Assembly (NCBI GenBank): GCA_030737835.1
Contig: JAUJYN010000026.1
Span: 2,450,861 to 2,514,860, forward strand
Length of the DNA: 64,000 nucleotides
Direction: 5' to 3'
Source: Acorus gramineus
Lineage: Eukaryota; Streptophyta; Magnoliopsida; Acorales; Acoraceae
Shown in pieces: positions 38,031 through 49,354 of the stretch. Every line of letters starts with the position of its first letter. Position 1 is the first letter of the stretch. The translations under genes were made by a program, and so were the position numbers. The notes beneath the pieces were generated by a model. That model saw nothing but the letters and a program-made list of their open reading frames with translations. It was not told where the DNA came from and searched no databases.

Positions 38031-38554
38031 AAAAGTGTAATATGACGATCAATACATAAAAGCAAATTGTTTTCTAAATTGTAAACATGCAACATAGATT
38101 GAATATGTGATCGTAAAAATGTTAATTTTAATTTTGGATATGACTTGCATTCCAATAAGATCATAATATGATAAAATCTAGAAGACATTGATGGAAGATC
38201 CAACTCGAAAAAGAACAAATCAGTGTCTTCAAACTTCTCAAATTAAATTTTCAGATCTGCTGCAATGTGTTCATCGTATATAATTTGGTTCCGATGACGG
38301 GAGATCGATTAAAATTGGTGTGCCAAGACAATTTTGATGGTTCAATAAAAAAATGATCGGCAATTGATAATACTTCACGATGTGTGGTTGGATAATTGCA
38401 TTGACACCCCCACACAAATCACAAAAATCATAACTGTCGGATTTCTCAAATAGATTTAAGGGTATAATAAATAATGTACAATTGTTACGTCATAGAGCCT
38501 GATCTGAGGTCATTGATGATTTTGAGCGTAAAAAACATTATTGTTATAATATTA
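38031..38554. other. AT-rich upstream region of the Rab gene
   Basis: No gene, repeat unit or RNA gene recognised. AT-rich single-copy-looking sequence leading into the Rab promoter. Confidence 0.4.
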
Positions 38555-38754
38555 ATGGAAAAAAAAGCTATATTATTATCGACTCGGGCTCCCGTCCCGT
38601 CAGTTCCATTACAAAGACCCTGGAACGCTGGCCTTGCTCTCTGTTTTTCATTTCTTCGCCAACTTACTTGTTCGATCACCCCGTCGATCGGGTTGTTGTT
38701 CTTGAGAGATTGAGAGTGAGGGGGAGAGAGAGAGGGGGCTCTATTGATCGGGCA
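38555..38754 (+). promoter_or_regulatory. Probable core promoter and 5' UTR of the Rab gene
   Basis: A TATA-like CTATATTATTA lies at about 38569-38579. It is followed by a CT-rich stretch (about 38635-38665) and a purine-rich leader with a GAGAGAGAGAG run (about 38722-38736) just before the start codon at 38755. GA/CT-rich leaders are common in plant housekeeping genes. The transcription start is not determined. Confidence 0.4.
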
Positions 38755-41700
38755 ATGGCGAGCGGGGACAGGATTGATTACGTGTTCAAAGTGGTGCTGA
38801 TCGGTGACTCTGCAGTGGGAAAGTCTCAGATTCTCTCCCGTTTCGCCAGGGATGAGTTCAGCCTCGACTCCAAGGCCACCATCGGCGTCGAATTCCAGAC
38901 TCGGACGGTCCTGATCGAGCACAAGAGCGTCAAAGCCCAGATCTGGGACACCGCCGGCCAAGAGAGGTTCTACACAAAACCCCCTCCCCCCCCATCCCCC
39001 TCCGTTTCTGCCATTTTTTTTTCCAAAATAAAACTAGCATCTGATCCTCTTCAATGTAAGATTTAAATTGATGTGTTGCTTACGTGCTTATTTGACTCGG
39101 CTGATCCGCTCCACGCATTAGCCGTTCATGGGCCGCCGACGTTTTTTCATGCGTGATTATTATTTTTTTGGCAAAAATATCGTTTGATTTGTTGAGCAAA
39201 ACGGTCGTGGATTATTAGACGGTTTTGACTGTTTCGTTTATTTATTTATTTGCTTGGATCCCCATCTAGAACTACATTGACTTGTTGGGTGTCTATGGAT
39301 CCTTTGATATTAATGTCTTTGTATTGTGTTTGTGAGGGATCGTTTTGTCCTTTGGAAGTTAGATAATTATTCAACAATATTTTATCATTCAACATGAGGG
39401 ACTTGCATTCTGGGTGGTAGATCACATACTGCATTTTAATCACACACGGATGCTGATATGCTTGGCGGTTCAACTTGGTTTAGTTCAGATCAAGCCAACT
39501 GATGTTTTTTTGGGTTTAGGTTGAAGTTTAGTGGGGTCCGTTCAGGTTCAGTTTGAAGGTTTTCTAGACTGAATTGATTCAGTTCGGGATTGGGTTGATG
39601 TCTCGATGAATCATATTAAATGAAACCAAATCGATTTGGTCATTAATAGTTTTTTTTTTTCCTATGTTTGTGTGAATAGGTAATTATATCCTTTGTATTT
39701 GTCGGATTTTACTTTCTATAATATGGGACAAGAAATTGAAGAGGAGCAGGATTTGAAGCGGTGGCTGCTCCAATTCCACTTAAAAAGATGTACTACAATG
39801 GGGGAACTCCTTACGATTTTAAGTCAAATTGATACTCTGAATCATCACCATATAAGCACATTTCACTTATACCTTGCTATTCAACATAAGATCCATACAT
39901 GTTGGATCTAGCATGTTTAGGGGTTGCAACTTGAGCGGAAGCCAATTATGACATGACCTTAACTGAGCCCAAAACAAACCCAAGTCAAAACCAAATTCTT
40001 AACCAGTGAACCAACCCAAATTCATTTTATGTTTTTTAACGAACCTAAAATTGAACTGAATTGAACATTGAGTTTTGACATATAATGGTAATTCAACATT
40101 ATTTTTTGGAGGTTTTATGTTGTTTTCCCGAAATCTAACTGATAAAACTTTTTCCAATTGACAATCTTTGATGCAGTTTGGGACACACTTTAGAAAGAAG
40201 TGACACAACATATGCGCATGTGCTATGGTCGTCAACAGCATAGCTTATTATATGATCCATCACCCATCCTAGCTCAGTTACCATGCCTATTAAAAGAATT
40301 TTTTTTTGCTTTCTCATCAAAGGAAATTAAATTGCAGTCACTTCTCTCTTTTTGATTCTACTAAGAATGAGTATTGTAACATGTTGACTTCATAGGTGGA
40401 GAAGGCATAGGGTCTTTATGTTCTTTTTCCTGCTTTAGATTGTGGGTATGAGGCTATCAGCCACTTTCTATGCCCATGAATTTCAATTGAGGTATTGGAG
40501 ATTATACTTTTTCCTACAATCGTACATACTTTAGCTTTAGGTTTCCCCTTGACACCTCAGATATGGAAATCGGAAAAGCAGAGGCTGCTAACCTGAACGC
40601 CATTTTTGTTCTGCCAAGGTGTATATGCTGCTATAGTAACTTTTGATGGCCTACTGAAGGTCCATTCCTAATAATTGGCTTTCTCGTGTTAATAAAATAA
40701 TAGAGCTGTGTAAACTTCCATGTCATTTTCCAGCCCTGCCAATTTACAACAGCAGCTATCAAATGGGTTCTTAGTGATAGAAAGGTACTATTCTTTCTTC
40801 AAAATGCACACACAAAAAGCAGTCGTGGATTTTTATCTGTTGCAGACAATTATGCCCCCTCTAGCAACATGTCTACAGTGTATGTTATTGTAATTCCCAT
40901 GAATGCCCCCTCTAGCAACATGTCTACAGTGTAGGTTATTGTAATTCCCATGAACAACTGTTGCTGCTGCTGCTGTTATTTAAAAGGATTTTGTAAAACT
41001 ATTTGATCACATATATCTGTGCTTGGCAGGATATGGCTGTTGCAAAGTTGAAAAATTTAAATTCTTTTTTCTAAAAGTGGGGGCAGCCTCCCCCTCTGGG
41101 TATATGCTGCAGCCGCTACTACACCAATGTACATCACACATCTTGCATCTTGCATGGATAATTATCTGTTGGTTGATTGTATAGTTGATGCTGGTTAAAT
41201 TGTCATTTTGCATTGTTTTCGGTTAAAGAAACAGCTTTACATGACAGGCTTATAATGCACGCATACCAGGCAATTCACTGGCAATTCATACCCAGTTTAA
41301 AATTAATGAATCGTGGTAGATTTGTTTACCTTTCTTAAAAAAAAAAAAAAAAGTTACTACCTGCAAAGGTTCTCCACATTGTTGGTCAAGATCTCCTCAT
41401 TATAACTTAAAACCATATGATTTGTTTCAATCAGTGCATGCAACATTGCATGATTTCTATAAACATTAGATACCCTTTTTTTTTTTTAGAGAGAAAAGGT
41501 AGGCGTGCTACAGTATTTCATTAGAAACAGGGGCATATGCCCAAAGCATACAAAAGGAACTACAACCCACATGATGGAAGAGGGTAGTGTAGAAGAGATT
41601 CTACCCAACCTCTCCCCTACTTCTCAAAGATAAATTTATCCCTTACATACAATAGATTATTATCCCTTACCCAAAACCGCAGTCCACAATGGACCTGACC

Positions 41701-44700
41701 ACCTATTTTCAAATGTTTTCCACGTATACCCATGTGCCCCGGAACAATAGGTGATTCTATACCCAAAGTGCTCAAAATACCGCCGGAACATAAAGCTGAG
41801 ATGTTTTTGCCTTCAGACTTTCTGTCCTTCTTCCTCTTGAGCTTCCTCCCCGTCCCTTCTAATGAGTCGAAATTGATCTCAATCTCCGTAGCTTCGTGAA
41901 GCCTCTCCCAAACTTGCTGGGCCACAGAGCAGCTCACTAAAAGATGAGAAGGGGTCTCCTCATCCTCATTGCAAATTGGACACGAAATGTCATCTTGAGG
42001 AGCCCACTTCAATCTATTCACCCTTGTCAGCAGTCTGTCCTGATAAGCCAGCTATAGGAGGAATTTAACTTTAAGCGGAGTGTGTACCCCACACTTATTT
42101 TGATTTCACGGTCTTCACCTCCCATCTTGTCCTGTCCCTCCTCCACCAGTCGTAACACCCACTCACTGTGAACCCCATCCTCACTCTAGGTCACCACAGC
42201 ACCTCATCAGATAGGCCCTCAGTCAAATGCACCTCCTGCAGCTCCCTTAGGAGAGCCAACACCATGTCAATCTCTTCATCCTTGAGATGCCTTCTCATAT
42301 GTAGGTTCCACCGTCCACCCTGCTCGTCGAAGACCAAGAAACTATCAATTGTGCCATCTTTAAGAAGAGAATTATCAAAAAGCCTGTGAAATCTTATGAT
42401 AAGTGGACAAACTCCAAGCCAGACATGATGCCAAAATAATCTCTCTTTCTTGTTGCCAACTTTCCACTTTATCACCTCCTTGAATTCGTCAGCCAGATCC
42501 AATATACCCCTCCAGGTTTTTGATAACCTCGGGTTGATGCGAGGTAATCGTCCCCCACCAGGACCGCTGTCTCCATATCTGTCCCTAACTAGCTGGCTCC
42601 AAATCGGTGATCTTCCAACTAACCATCTCCATATCATTTACTTAGGAGGGCCTTGTTCATGTTTGCTAGGTCAAGGATCTCCCCCCCCCCCTCCCTTTTC
42701 TCTCTCTTCCTGAAGTTACCTGCCATTTGACCAGATGAGCGTGAAATCTTCCCCCCCGCCTGCACCATTCCTGAGAAACTTCTTCCTAACCCCTTCCAGC
42801 CTCTAAATGATTAGGAATCTTGAAGATCGAAAGAAAGAAAATAGGTAGATTGGAGAGCACGGTTTGCAACAACACCAAGCACCCACCCCAGCTAAGGATC
42901 ATGCTCTTCCAACTCTCAAATCTCCTTTCAAAGTTCCTCACCAGAGGTTGTCATTCCGATCGAGTGAACTTCCCTAGATGCAGCGGTAGATGTAGGTGTC
43001 TGATCAGGAATTGTTAAGTTCTACATAGAAAGTGCCCTGCCAAGGCATTCAAATCCGGGTTGCTCAGATTAATTCCCAGCATCACACTCTTATCGAAGTT
43101 TATCTGCGAACCTGATAAGAGCTCAAAACAATAAATAAACCACACACCCTGTACCATCGACTCCTCGACCTCACAAAGAACCAAGGTATCATTTGCATAC
43201 ATATGATAAGGACCGCACACCTGTGGCATCACTCAGCCCTCTAATCCACCCATTCTCTTCTGCCAAGGTCATCGTCCTACTAAAACGTTAGTCACCACCA
43301 TGAACAGTAATGGAGAGAGGTGTCTGCTTGCCTCAACCCTATGTTGATGTGGAAGTATCCACACGGTTTGCCATCACCAACACTGATGCCTAGGCTTTAA
43401 ACATTAGATACTTAAAATAAGAATTTTTTTAACTTCACAAGTAATGGTCAAATGCGGATCTTAACAGAAGGGTGCATATTAGTACAAGTCTTCCATAGGC
43501 ACTTTCTTTGTCCGATATATGTCTACATGCTGTAATATGTCTCCTTTTTTCCAGGGATAAGATTCAATCGTTGTGTATTATTATGATGAAAGATGATTTA
43601 TTAACCTGGCTTCACCATGAGTGATGAACTATTAGAATCTGTATTCATCTGGATAATGATCTCGTTAGGTTAGCTTTCTAACTTTCTTTGTCATTTTTTT
43701 TGGTAGAATTTTGCCTACTCGATTAATCTATCAGTCTGGGATTAGTGTCAACAAAAACTTTTCTCGTACTATTCAATGACAAGTATGTTGGACTTCTTCA
43801 TGGTATAGCCCAACTGACGATTCCATAGCTTGAGTCATTATAAAAGTTGATTTTATTTCCACTCAACATACATTATTAAATCTTAAAACATGGGTGGTCA
43901 TTTCCTCGAAAGATTAGAACATGGTTTTGTTTGATCTGAGGCATATCCTTCTTCCTTTATGGGGAACATGTGGTTCCTGGAGGATATCTTAGGGATTGAT
44001 TTTATGTTTGGAGTGTCCTCCTGTTTACCTTTTCCTCTTTTTTATTAATTTTGTACGGACCCATCTGTTCAGGGGATTTATAATCAATTAGATTGCTCCA
44101 ACATTCGTTGGAATAAAGAAAAAAGATGCTCTTTTTTTTTAGAAGGAGCAATTTAAAAAAAAAATAAAAGCTACATTATTGAAAGAAATTCGATATGAGT
44201 AAGATTCCTTGTGATATATAGAGTCTCATAAATAGTCTCAGACGTTGTGCCAATCCTTGTGATTTTTAGCCATTGACTAATGTCTTTGTTGAGGATGCTT
44301 GAACTTTGTTTTAATACTTTACTGGAACTAAAGTTAAGCTAATATCCAGTGGAATGACTTTATTCACACTGTATTATTTCCTTCATATGCTAAATACAAA
44401 CAATTGGCGATTATTCGAAAAAAATTTCCGTGGGACCGGGACAAACAGGCGGAGGTATTCTTCCCAGCTCGACCGTAAGGTGAGCCACGGGGGGTCTCTC
44501 CAATATAAAAATAAAAAATAAAAAATTGAGGATTACTCAACTTAGACTGCAAATACATGTGCAGATTGTATAATTTTCATACCAATTTGGTGGGAATATT
44601 TCTGCTCTTTATTTTACTGAGAATTCACCGTTAAATTTATGTGACATCAGTGAATGTGATTTTAATTTTTTTTCCTGAAAAACCGTTATGATGTTCATGC

Positions 44701-45628
44701 CCATTGTTATCACCATGGTTTAAAATTGCAGAAGCATGTGGAGAACTGTGTTTAAATGTGAGAATTCATGAATATCGTGATATCTGGATTTACCAAAATT
44801 AATTTCTTTGAGATTTTGTAAATATTTACCATATAAAAATTGACATAAAAAATTATTTTTTAATTCTTATTACTGTATGTTGTATGAGATGCACCTCCCA
44901 AGTACTTGACGGATCAATGCATATGTATATTTACTTTGTCAGTAGTTTATGTAATGAAAATTTCCCATTTTTATCATGATTTTTACACTTTTGAAAAAAA
45001 AAAAAAATCTAAAACAACATGGATCATGCACTTTTTTTTCCCTTACTGACAAGCTCTCAAACCATTATTCAAGCAGGTACAGAGCTGTAACAAGCGCATA
45101 TTATAGGGTAGCCCTTATCTAAAACAACATGTGTGTGTGTGTTTTATTTTTCATCATACTGACAAGTTCTCTAACTGTTATTCAAGCAGGTACAGAGCTG
45201 TAACAAGCGCGTATTATAGGGGGGCCCTTGGCGCAATGCTGGTTTATGACATCACCAAGCGACAAACCTTTGAACACATCCCACGATGGCTCGAAGAACT
45301 GCGAAGCCATGCTGACAAGAACCTAGTAATAATGATGATAGGAAACAAGACTGATCTCGAGGATGATAGGGCAGTACCTATGGAGGATGCAAAGGAGTTT
45401 GCACAGAAGGAAGGATTGTTCTTTTTGGAGACCTCAGCTTTGCAAGCTGTCAATGTTGAGATGGCCTTCTTGACTGTGCTGACAGAGATCTTCAACATCA
45501 TTATCAAGAAGAACCTCGCTGCAGATTCCAATGCAAACAATTCTGTTCCATCCCTAGAGGGCAAAAAGATTCTCATCCCAGGCCCTGCACAGATCATCCC
45601 TGCCAAGAAGGGCATGTGCTGCACTTGA
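38755..45628 (+). CDS. RABA4: Rab GTPase, RABA4 (Rab11-like) subfamily
   Basis: Two coding exons, 38755-38966 and 45190-45628, give 216 residues, normal for the family. The intron is AG|GT ... CAG|G in phase 2 and splits Arg71, the usual plant RABA position after WDTAGQER. Seen: P-loop GDSAVGKS (17-24), switch I Thr42 in TIGVEF, DTAGQE (65-70) with the catalytic Gln69, guanine-specificity motif NKTD (123-126), ETSAL (151-155), and a C-terminal double cysteine (214-215, MCCT end) for geranylgeranylation. Known of the family: RABA4 proteins act at the trans-Golgi network and in secretory vesicles bound for the plasma membrane or cell wall, notably in polarised growth. The assignment to RABA4 rests on overall similarity ([32 protein letters not shown] near the C-terminus). 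The gene looks intact; the start is the only ATG giving the full G domain. A second, decoy copy of the exon 2 acceptor lies 113 b upstream. Confidence 0.93.
40852..40953. repeat. 51-bp tandem duplication in the intron
   Basis: Two adjacent units, 40852-40902 and 40903-40953, nearly identical (one base differs). Each begins ATGCCCCCTCTAGCAACATG. Confidence 0.85.
41474..43397 (-). mobile_element. 5'-truncated L1-type LINE, antisense in the Rab intron
   Basis: Bounded by a 14-bp target duplication TAAACATTAGATAC at 41460-41473 and 43398-43411. The poly(A) tail appears as a T run next to 41474, so the element is on the minus strand. Only the end of ORF2 is present. Reverse transcriptase remnants from about 43400 to 43014 include a [10 protein letters not shown] box (usual YADD) followed by [16 protein letters not shown] connecting region spans 42637-42191 ([20 protein letters not shown]). 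A zf-RVT zinc-binding domain spans 42021-41617 ([18 protein letters not shown]). The reading frame is interrupted between these blocks, so it is dead on arrival or decayed. 1.92 kb of a normal length of about 6 kb. Confidence 0.9.
44417..44524 (+). mobile_element. Possible small SINE-like retroposon
   Basis: A GC-richer segment (about 44428-44500) in an AT-rich intron ends in an A-rich tail, ATAAAAATAAAAAATAAAAA. It is flanked by similar 14-mers (ATTGGCGATTATTC and ATTGAGGATTACTC, 11 of 14 matching). No clear pol III A and B boxes were found, so family membership is unproved. Confidence 0.3.
45008..45229 (+). repeat. Tandem duplication of the exon 2 splice acceptor
   Basis: Two units of about 110 bp, 45008-45117 and 45118-45229, each starting TCTAAAACAACAT and ending inside exon 2 sequence. 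Both contain ATTCAAGCAG|GTACAGAGCTG. The true acceptor is the second (exon from 45190). Use of the first (exon from 45077) would read 14 codons after Arg71 and stop at TAA 45120-45122. Confidence 0.88.
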
Positions 45629-46733
45629 TCCTATTTTCCAAGTCTCCTTTTGTGACTTTGGCTGAGATTCGTTGAGAGATGTCTTTATATTAGTATGCAT
45701 GTATATCCCAATTGGTTTTTAGTACCAGACTAGGTTCGAAGACTGAAGAACGGTTGGATTTTACATTACATTCAACTTGGGAAGATAATGGAGAAATTGA
45801 GAGAGCCTTTTGCCTTTTGATGCGCCTATTGTCCTTTTGGTGTTTAAAGAAATCTTAAATCATTCAATATTTCTTGCTTAAAAATTTTGGCTTAATATTT
45901 TGATAGTCTCATGCTTGAATAATTTGGTTTGATATTTTGATAGTTTGGTTAGTGTTAATGCAGAATGTTAGAGACAATCATTCTTGCATAATGTTCATAC
46001 AGGCTTAGGGGAAACATATAGCAGGTGCTCGGGAGGTGAGCGTCGGTGGTGGGCGACTATGTTAGCGACAATGTCTCATTCTTGAAGAATTTGGTTTGAT
46101 ATTTTAATATTTTGATTAGTATTATTAATGCAACATTATAATGATGAATCATATTTAACAATAGGAAAATTTTAGAGACAATCATCCTTGCTGTCGACTT
46201 TTGCTTTAAATGTATACAAAGAAAAAAAAAATCTACTTTAAATGTATATACTTAACTAATTAAAGTGCCTATCTTTTACAAAAAAAAAAAAATGAAGTAT
46301 ATATTAAAATAAATTGAATACTAGCGGTGTTAAAACGTGTGTAACTAGCGTGTTTTTGGTTGTATGAGGTTGTGGAAACTTCTGGCCGAGAAGCTTATAA
46401 ATTTATATCATTAGACCCCAAAGATCAATACTAATCTCTAAACCATGGAATGCTATGAACTTAGAAAAATATTATGTTTGATTTAAGTTAGATAGTCAAA
46501 TTATTGTGTTCCTTTCCAACTACATTGTACTTGAGGGTGATATTACCTCAACCGGGCTTTCCTGAGGCTTAAGCCAATCATCATTGGGCAATGCCCTTTT
46601 AGGGTTCAAGCAATAATAGAGTATACGCGAGGGATGCTAGTCGTGGTCCCAATCGAGTAGGCCCTTCAAGTTCCAGCCATATCATCATCCCCTTAGGGGG
46701 AAACCATTCTAGTCTATCAACTCAAAATTGACA
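45629..46733. other. 3' flank of the Rab gene
   Basis: Contains the 3' UTR; I see no canonical AATAAA in the first 300 bases. An imperfect direct repeat (about 45869-45987 and 46075-46192) shares GAATTTGGTTTGATATTTT-like words and the end AGAGACAATCAT. Otherwise AT-rich, with no gene or RNA gene seen. Confidence 0.5.
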
Positions 46734-47149
46734 GGGCAATTGGCATAAATAGCACCGTTTAAATGAATATTAACAAAAATAATACCGGATGAGGAATATT
46801 TGTAAAAAATAACATTGGTCAGTCTTGACCATTTTTTTCCTTTGAGGCACCGTATATATAAAGCGTTTCATTTGTTTTTCTGTTTTAATGGGAGGCGCCA
46901 TATATATAAGGCGCCTCTAGGCATTTTTCACCCTCACGATTAAGGGGTGCCGCCCACTCTGGAGGAGGCGCTTTATATATATGGCGCATCCTGTTAAAAT
47001 AGAAAAACAAAGGAGGCATTATATATATATGGCGCCTCTAGTGTAAAAAAAATAATCAACACTGACCAGTGTTATTTTTTACAAACATTTTTCATGCGGT
47101 GTTATTTTTGCTATTATTTGTTTAAAGGGTGCATTTATGCTTATTACCC
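46734..47149. mobile_element. Foldback / long-TIR MITE-like element
   Basis: 416 bp, almost wholly an inverted repeat. The left end GGGCAATTGGCATAAATAGC and the right end (complement GGGTAATAAGCATAAATGC) pair, and pairing continues through GTAAAAAATAACAYTGGTCAG and GGCGCCATATATAT-rich segments to near the centre. Flanking 9-mers AAATTGACA (46725-46733) and AAACTGAAA (47150-47158) match at 7 of 9, which with the long inverted repeats hints at a Mutator-type (MULE) origin. No transposase is encoded. Confidence 0.7.
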
Positions 47150-48064
47150 AAACTGAAAATGCTTTTCAGCAAAATCACGCTTCAAGGACGACACAATATG
47201 ATGGTTCAAGCCAAAGCTACGAAGGGTGATGCCCCCATCCACTTCATTAGGATGGAGGTTCAAGCCAAACAAACTTACTTTCCCATTACTGCCACTAGCC
47301 TTGTGGTACGGATTGATTAGAGGGCTCCAACTGAACCAACAAACATGGTACTACCGGCAGTGTCGGTGCAGAAGATAGGGCGATAAAATGTAGCCCTTCG
47401 TAGGGGCAACATATGTGCTACAAATCATTCATGATGTCCCACACGGACTAATCCACCAAACAACGAATAAAAACAAAATTAGATTGTTCAGGATTAATTA
47501 CTGCCCATGCAAGATCTGTTCACGTAACCCAATCTATGAGATGCATGGATATGCGATGCTCATACTGATATCGTCATTGGGAATTCTTTTTACACGACAA
47601 TAAATAGTGACCAACGGTTTAAATTTCACATGGTATGGACCAGATGTCCGAGGATGATATAAAATAAGCGGTAAGATATTGAGTTTTGGTGTGGCTGGTT
47701 GGTAACTGAACAAGGTAGCACATCCATCCACCCACCATGCAAATTAAATGACTCCACCCGACCTTCGATATCTCCGAAGCCAAAAGCATCGTACGTACAG
47801 GAGCAGTTGGTCCTTCTCCCACTCGAATCATATTTGCCGCGATTTCGCTGGACCTCCTCCCACACACGGGTTCAACGACCGCACTGTCAGATCGCGTTAT
47901 GTGATCTGTTTGTTGCTCTCGTCTGATTTTCCATCCACACCGTCCCTTCATTCTCACGCCTTGAGATGCGTGCGATGAAGATTCAGTAATGATAATAAAT
48001 AACCAGGGGTAGTATGAATCTATATCTATATCTATTCAACCTATAAAAGTATCAATATTTAAAA
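47150..48064. other. Intergenic region without recognised genes
   Basis: Mixed composition, with overlapping short open frames on both strands near 47620-47960 and no family resemblance that I can identify. Nothing supportable as a gene. Confidence 0.4.
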
Positions 48065-48271
48065 AACATTCTTTGAACATGTTTATCTTTATTAATTCAT
48101 GAAAATTCATTCATAACCCCATATGATATTTGATTAGACATATTTACCCTTTCACCCATCCTTCAAAAACATTCTTTGGACATGTTTACCTTTACCGATT
48201 CATGAAAATCCATTTTTACCCCAAATAATATTTGATTAGACATATTTACATTTTCAAATTGTTTGAAATCA
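48065..48271. repeat. 103-bp tandem duplication
   Basis: Units 48065-48167 and 48168-48271, each starting AACATTCTTTGRACATGTTT and containing ATATTTGATTAGACATATTT. They are clearly diverged from each other. Adjacent to the larger duplication that starts near 48231. Confidence 0.7.
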
Positions 48272-48794
48272 AATACCATATATCAAAAATATATAATGTG
48301 TTTAATTTTATACATCTATTCATATTTACCCTTTAAAATTCTTGAAAATCAATTACATAATTATATGTAAATTAATATATGCAACTTAATTTTATAAGTA
48401 TATAATATAGGTATGCAATGTGTTTAATTTTTTACATTTATTCATATTTACCCTTTAACATTCTTGAACATCAATTACATGATTATATGTCTAAAATTAA
48501 TATATGCAACTTAATTTTATATAAATATATAATATATGTACATATATTATATTGTAACCGTTAGAAAATCCTTATATATAATAGAATCTCTATGTATTTA
48601 ATTATTAATAAGAAATTATTTAAATTTGGAAGAGAGAGACAATTTAACCAAAATTTAATATATACCCTTTCAAATTATATGTCATATATGCATCGGAATA
48701 TTTACTAAATAAACTTGTACAAAATTGTATGTTGTTGACATTATTAATATATATAATTGACATATGCATTTGTACTGAATTATATTATAAGTAT

Positions 48795-48915
48795 TAAATA
48801 TATGCAAGCAAGAGTATCTTCAATCCTATAACCAAATTCTTACAATATATGCAAGTAAAAGCATCTCTAATCCTATAACCAAATTCTTAAAATATATGCA
48901 AGTAAGAGCATCTTG
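48795..48915. repeat. Minisatellite, about 47-bp unit
   Basis: Two full units and a part of a third, built on ATATATGCAAGTAAGAGCAT followed by CTTCAATCCTATAACCAAAT. The counterpart in unit 2 is at about 56635-56755. Confidence 0.75.
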
Positions 48916-49354
48916 GATGACATAAATACTTGTAGACAGATACAAAGGTGATTATAAGAGTATAAAAGCAGGTTTCATCCATACATTTCACTTCTGGTTT
49001 CCATGTTCTTGAATTATGACATTTAATAATTTTTGTTGTAAGTAAAGATCTATCATTCAAATTTATAAATCCGTTCTACTATGGTATATGTCTATTTTAA
49101 AAATTAATAATAAATTTATTTCGTGGCATTCACTTCATTATTGCTTCATATTCTTTAAACATATCTATTGATTCTACATAGATTTCATTTTTTCAAGGCT
49201 TTGTCTCTATCTTGAAAAGCCTTTCATGTTTTACCTAAAGCCATTGATTTTATTTTTGAACATAGATAAGCAGGTCATAGGTAGAGAGGTCATTTGGCAA
49301 TGCCTAATTATACTTTGGATATTTTTGAAACTTTTAACAATGATGTGATGATGC

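Larger units (their letters stand above)
38967..45189 (+). other. Single 6.2-kb intron of the Rab gene
   Basis: GT at 38967, AG at 45188-45189 after a T-rich and pyrimidine tract. It contains an antisense L1 (41474-43397), a 51-bp tandem duplication (40852-40953), a possible small retroposon (44417-44524) and a duplicated splice acceptor (45008-45117). The stretches 39000-40850, 40954-41459, 43412-44410 and 44525-45000 are AT-rich and hold no gene I can support. Confidence 0.85.

Noticed and set aside
38485-38961. Minus-strand open frame across Rab exon 1
   Set aside because: Shadow of the conserved Rab coding exon; the encoded protein resembles nothing known to me.
38967-39066. Read-through of Rab exon 1 to a stop at 39064
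   Set aside because: The read-through sequence ([11 protein letters not shown]) is not Rab-like, while splicing at AG|GT 38966/38967 restores the family sequence exactly.
45244-45624. Minus-strand open frame across Rab exon 2
   Set aside because: Shadow frame opposite the real exon.
47620-47980. Overlapping open frames near 47.6-48.0 kb as a small gene
   Set aside because: Several short frames on both strands with no conserved motif and no clear promoter or splice structure.
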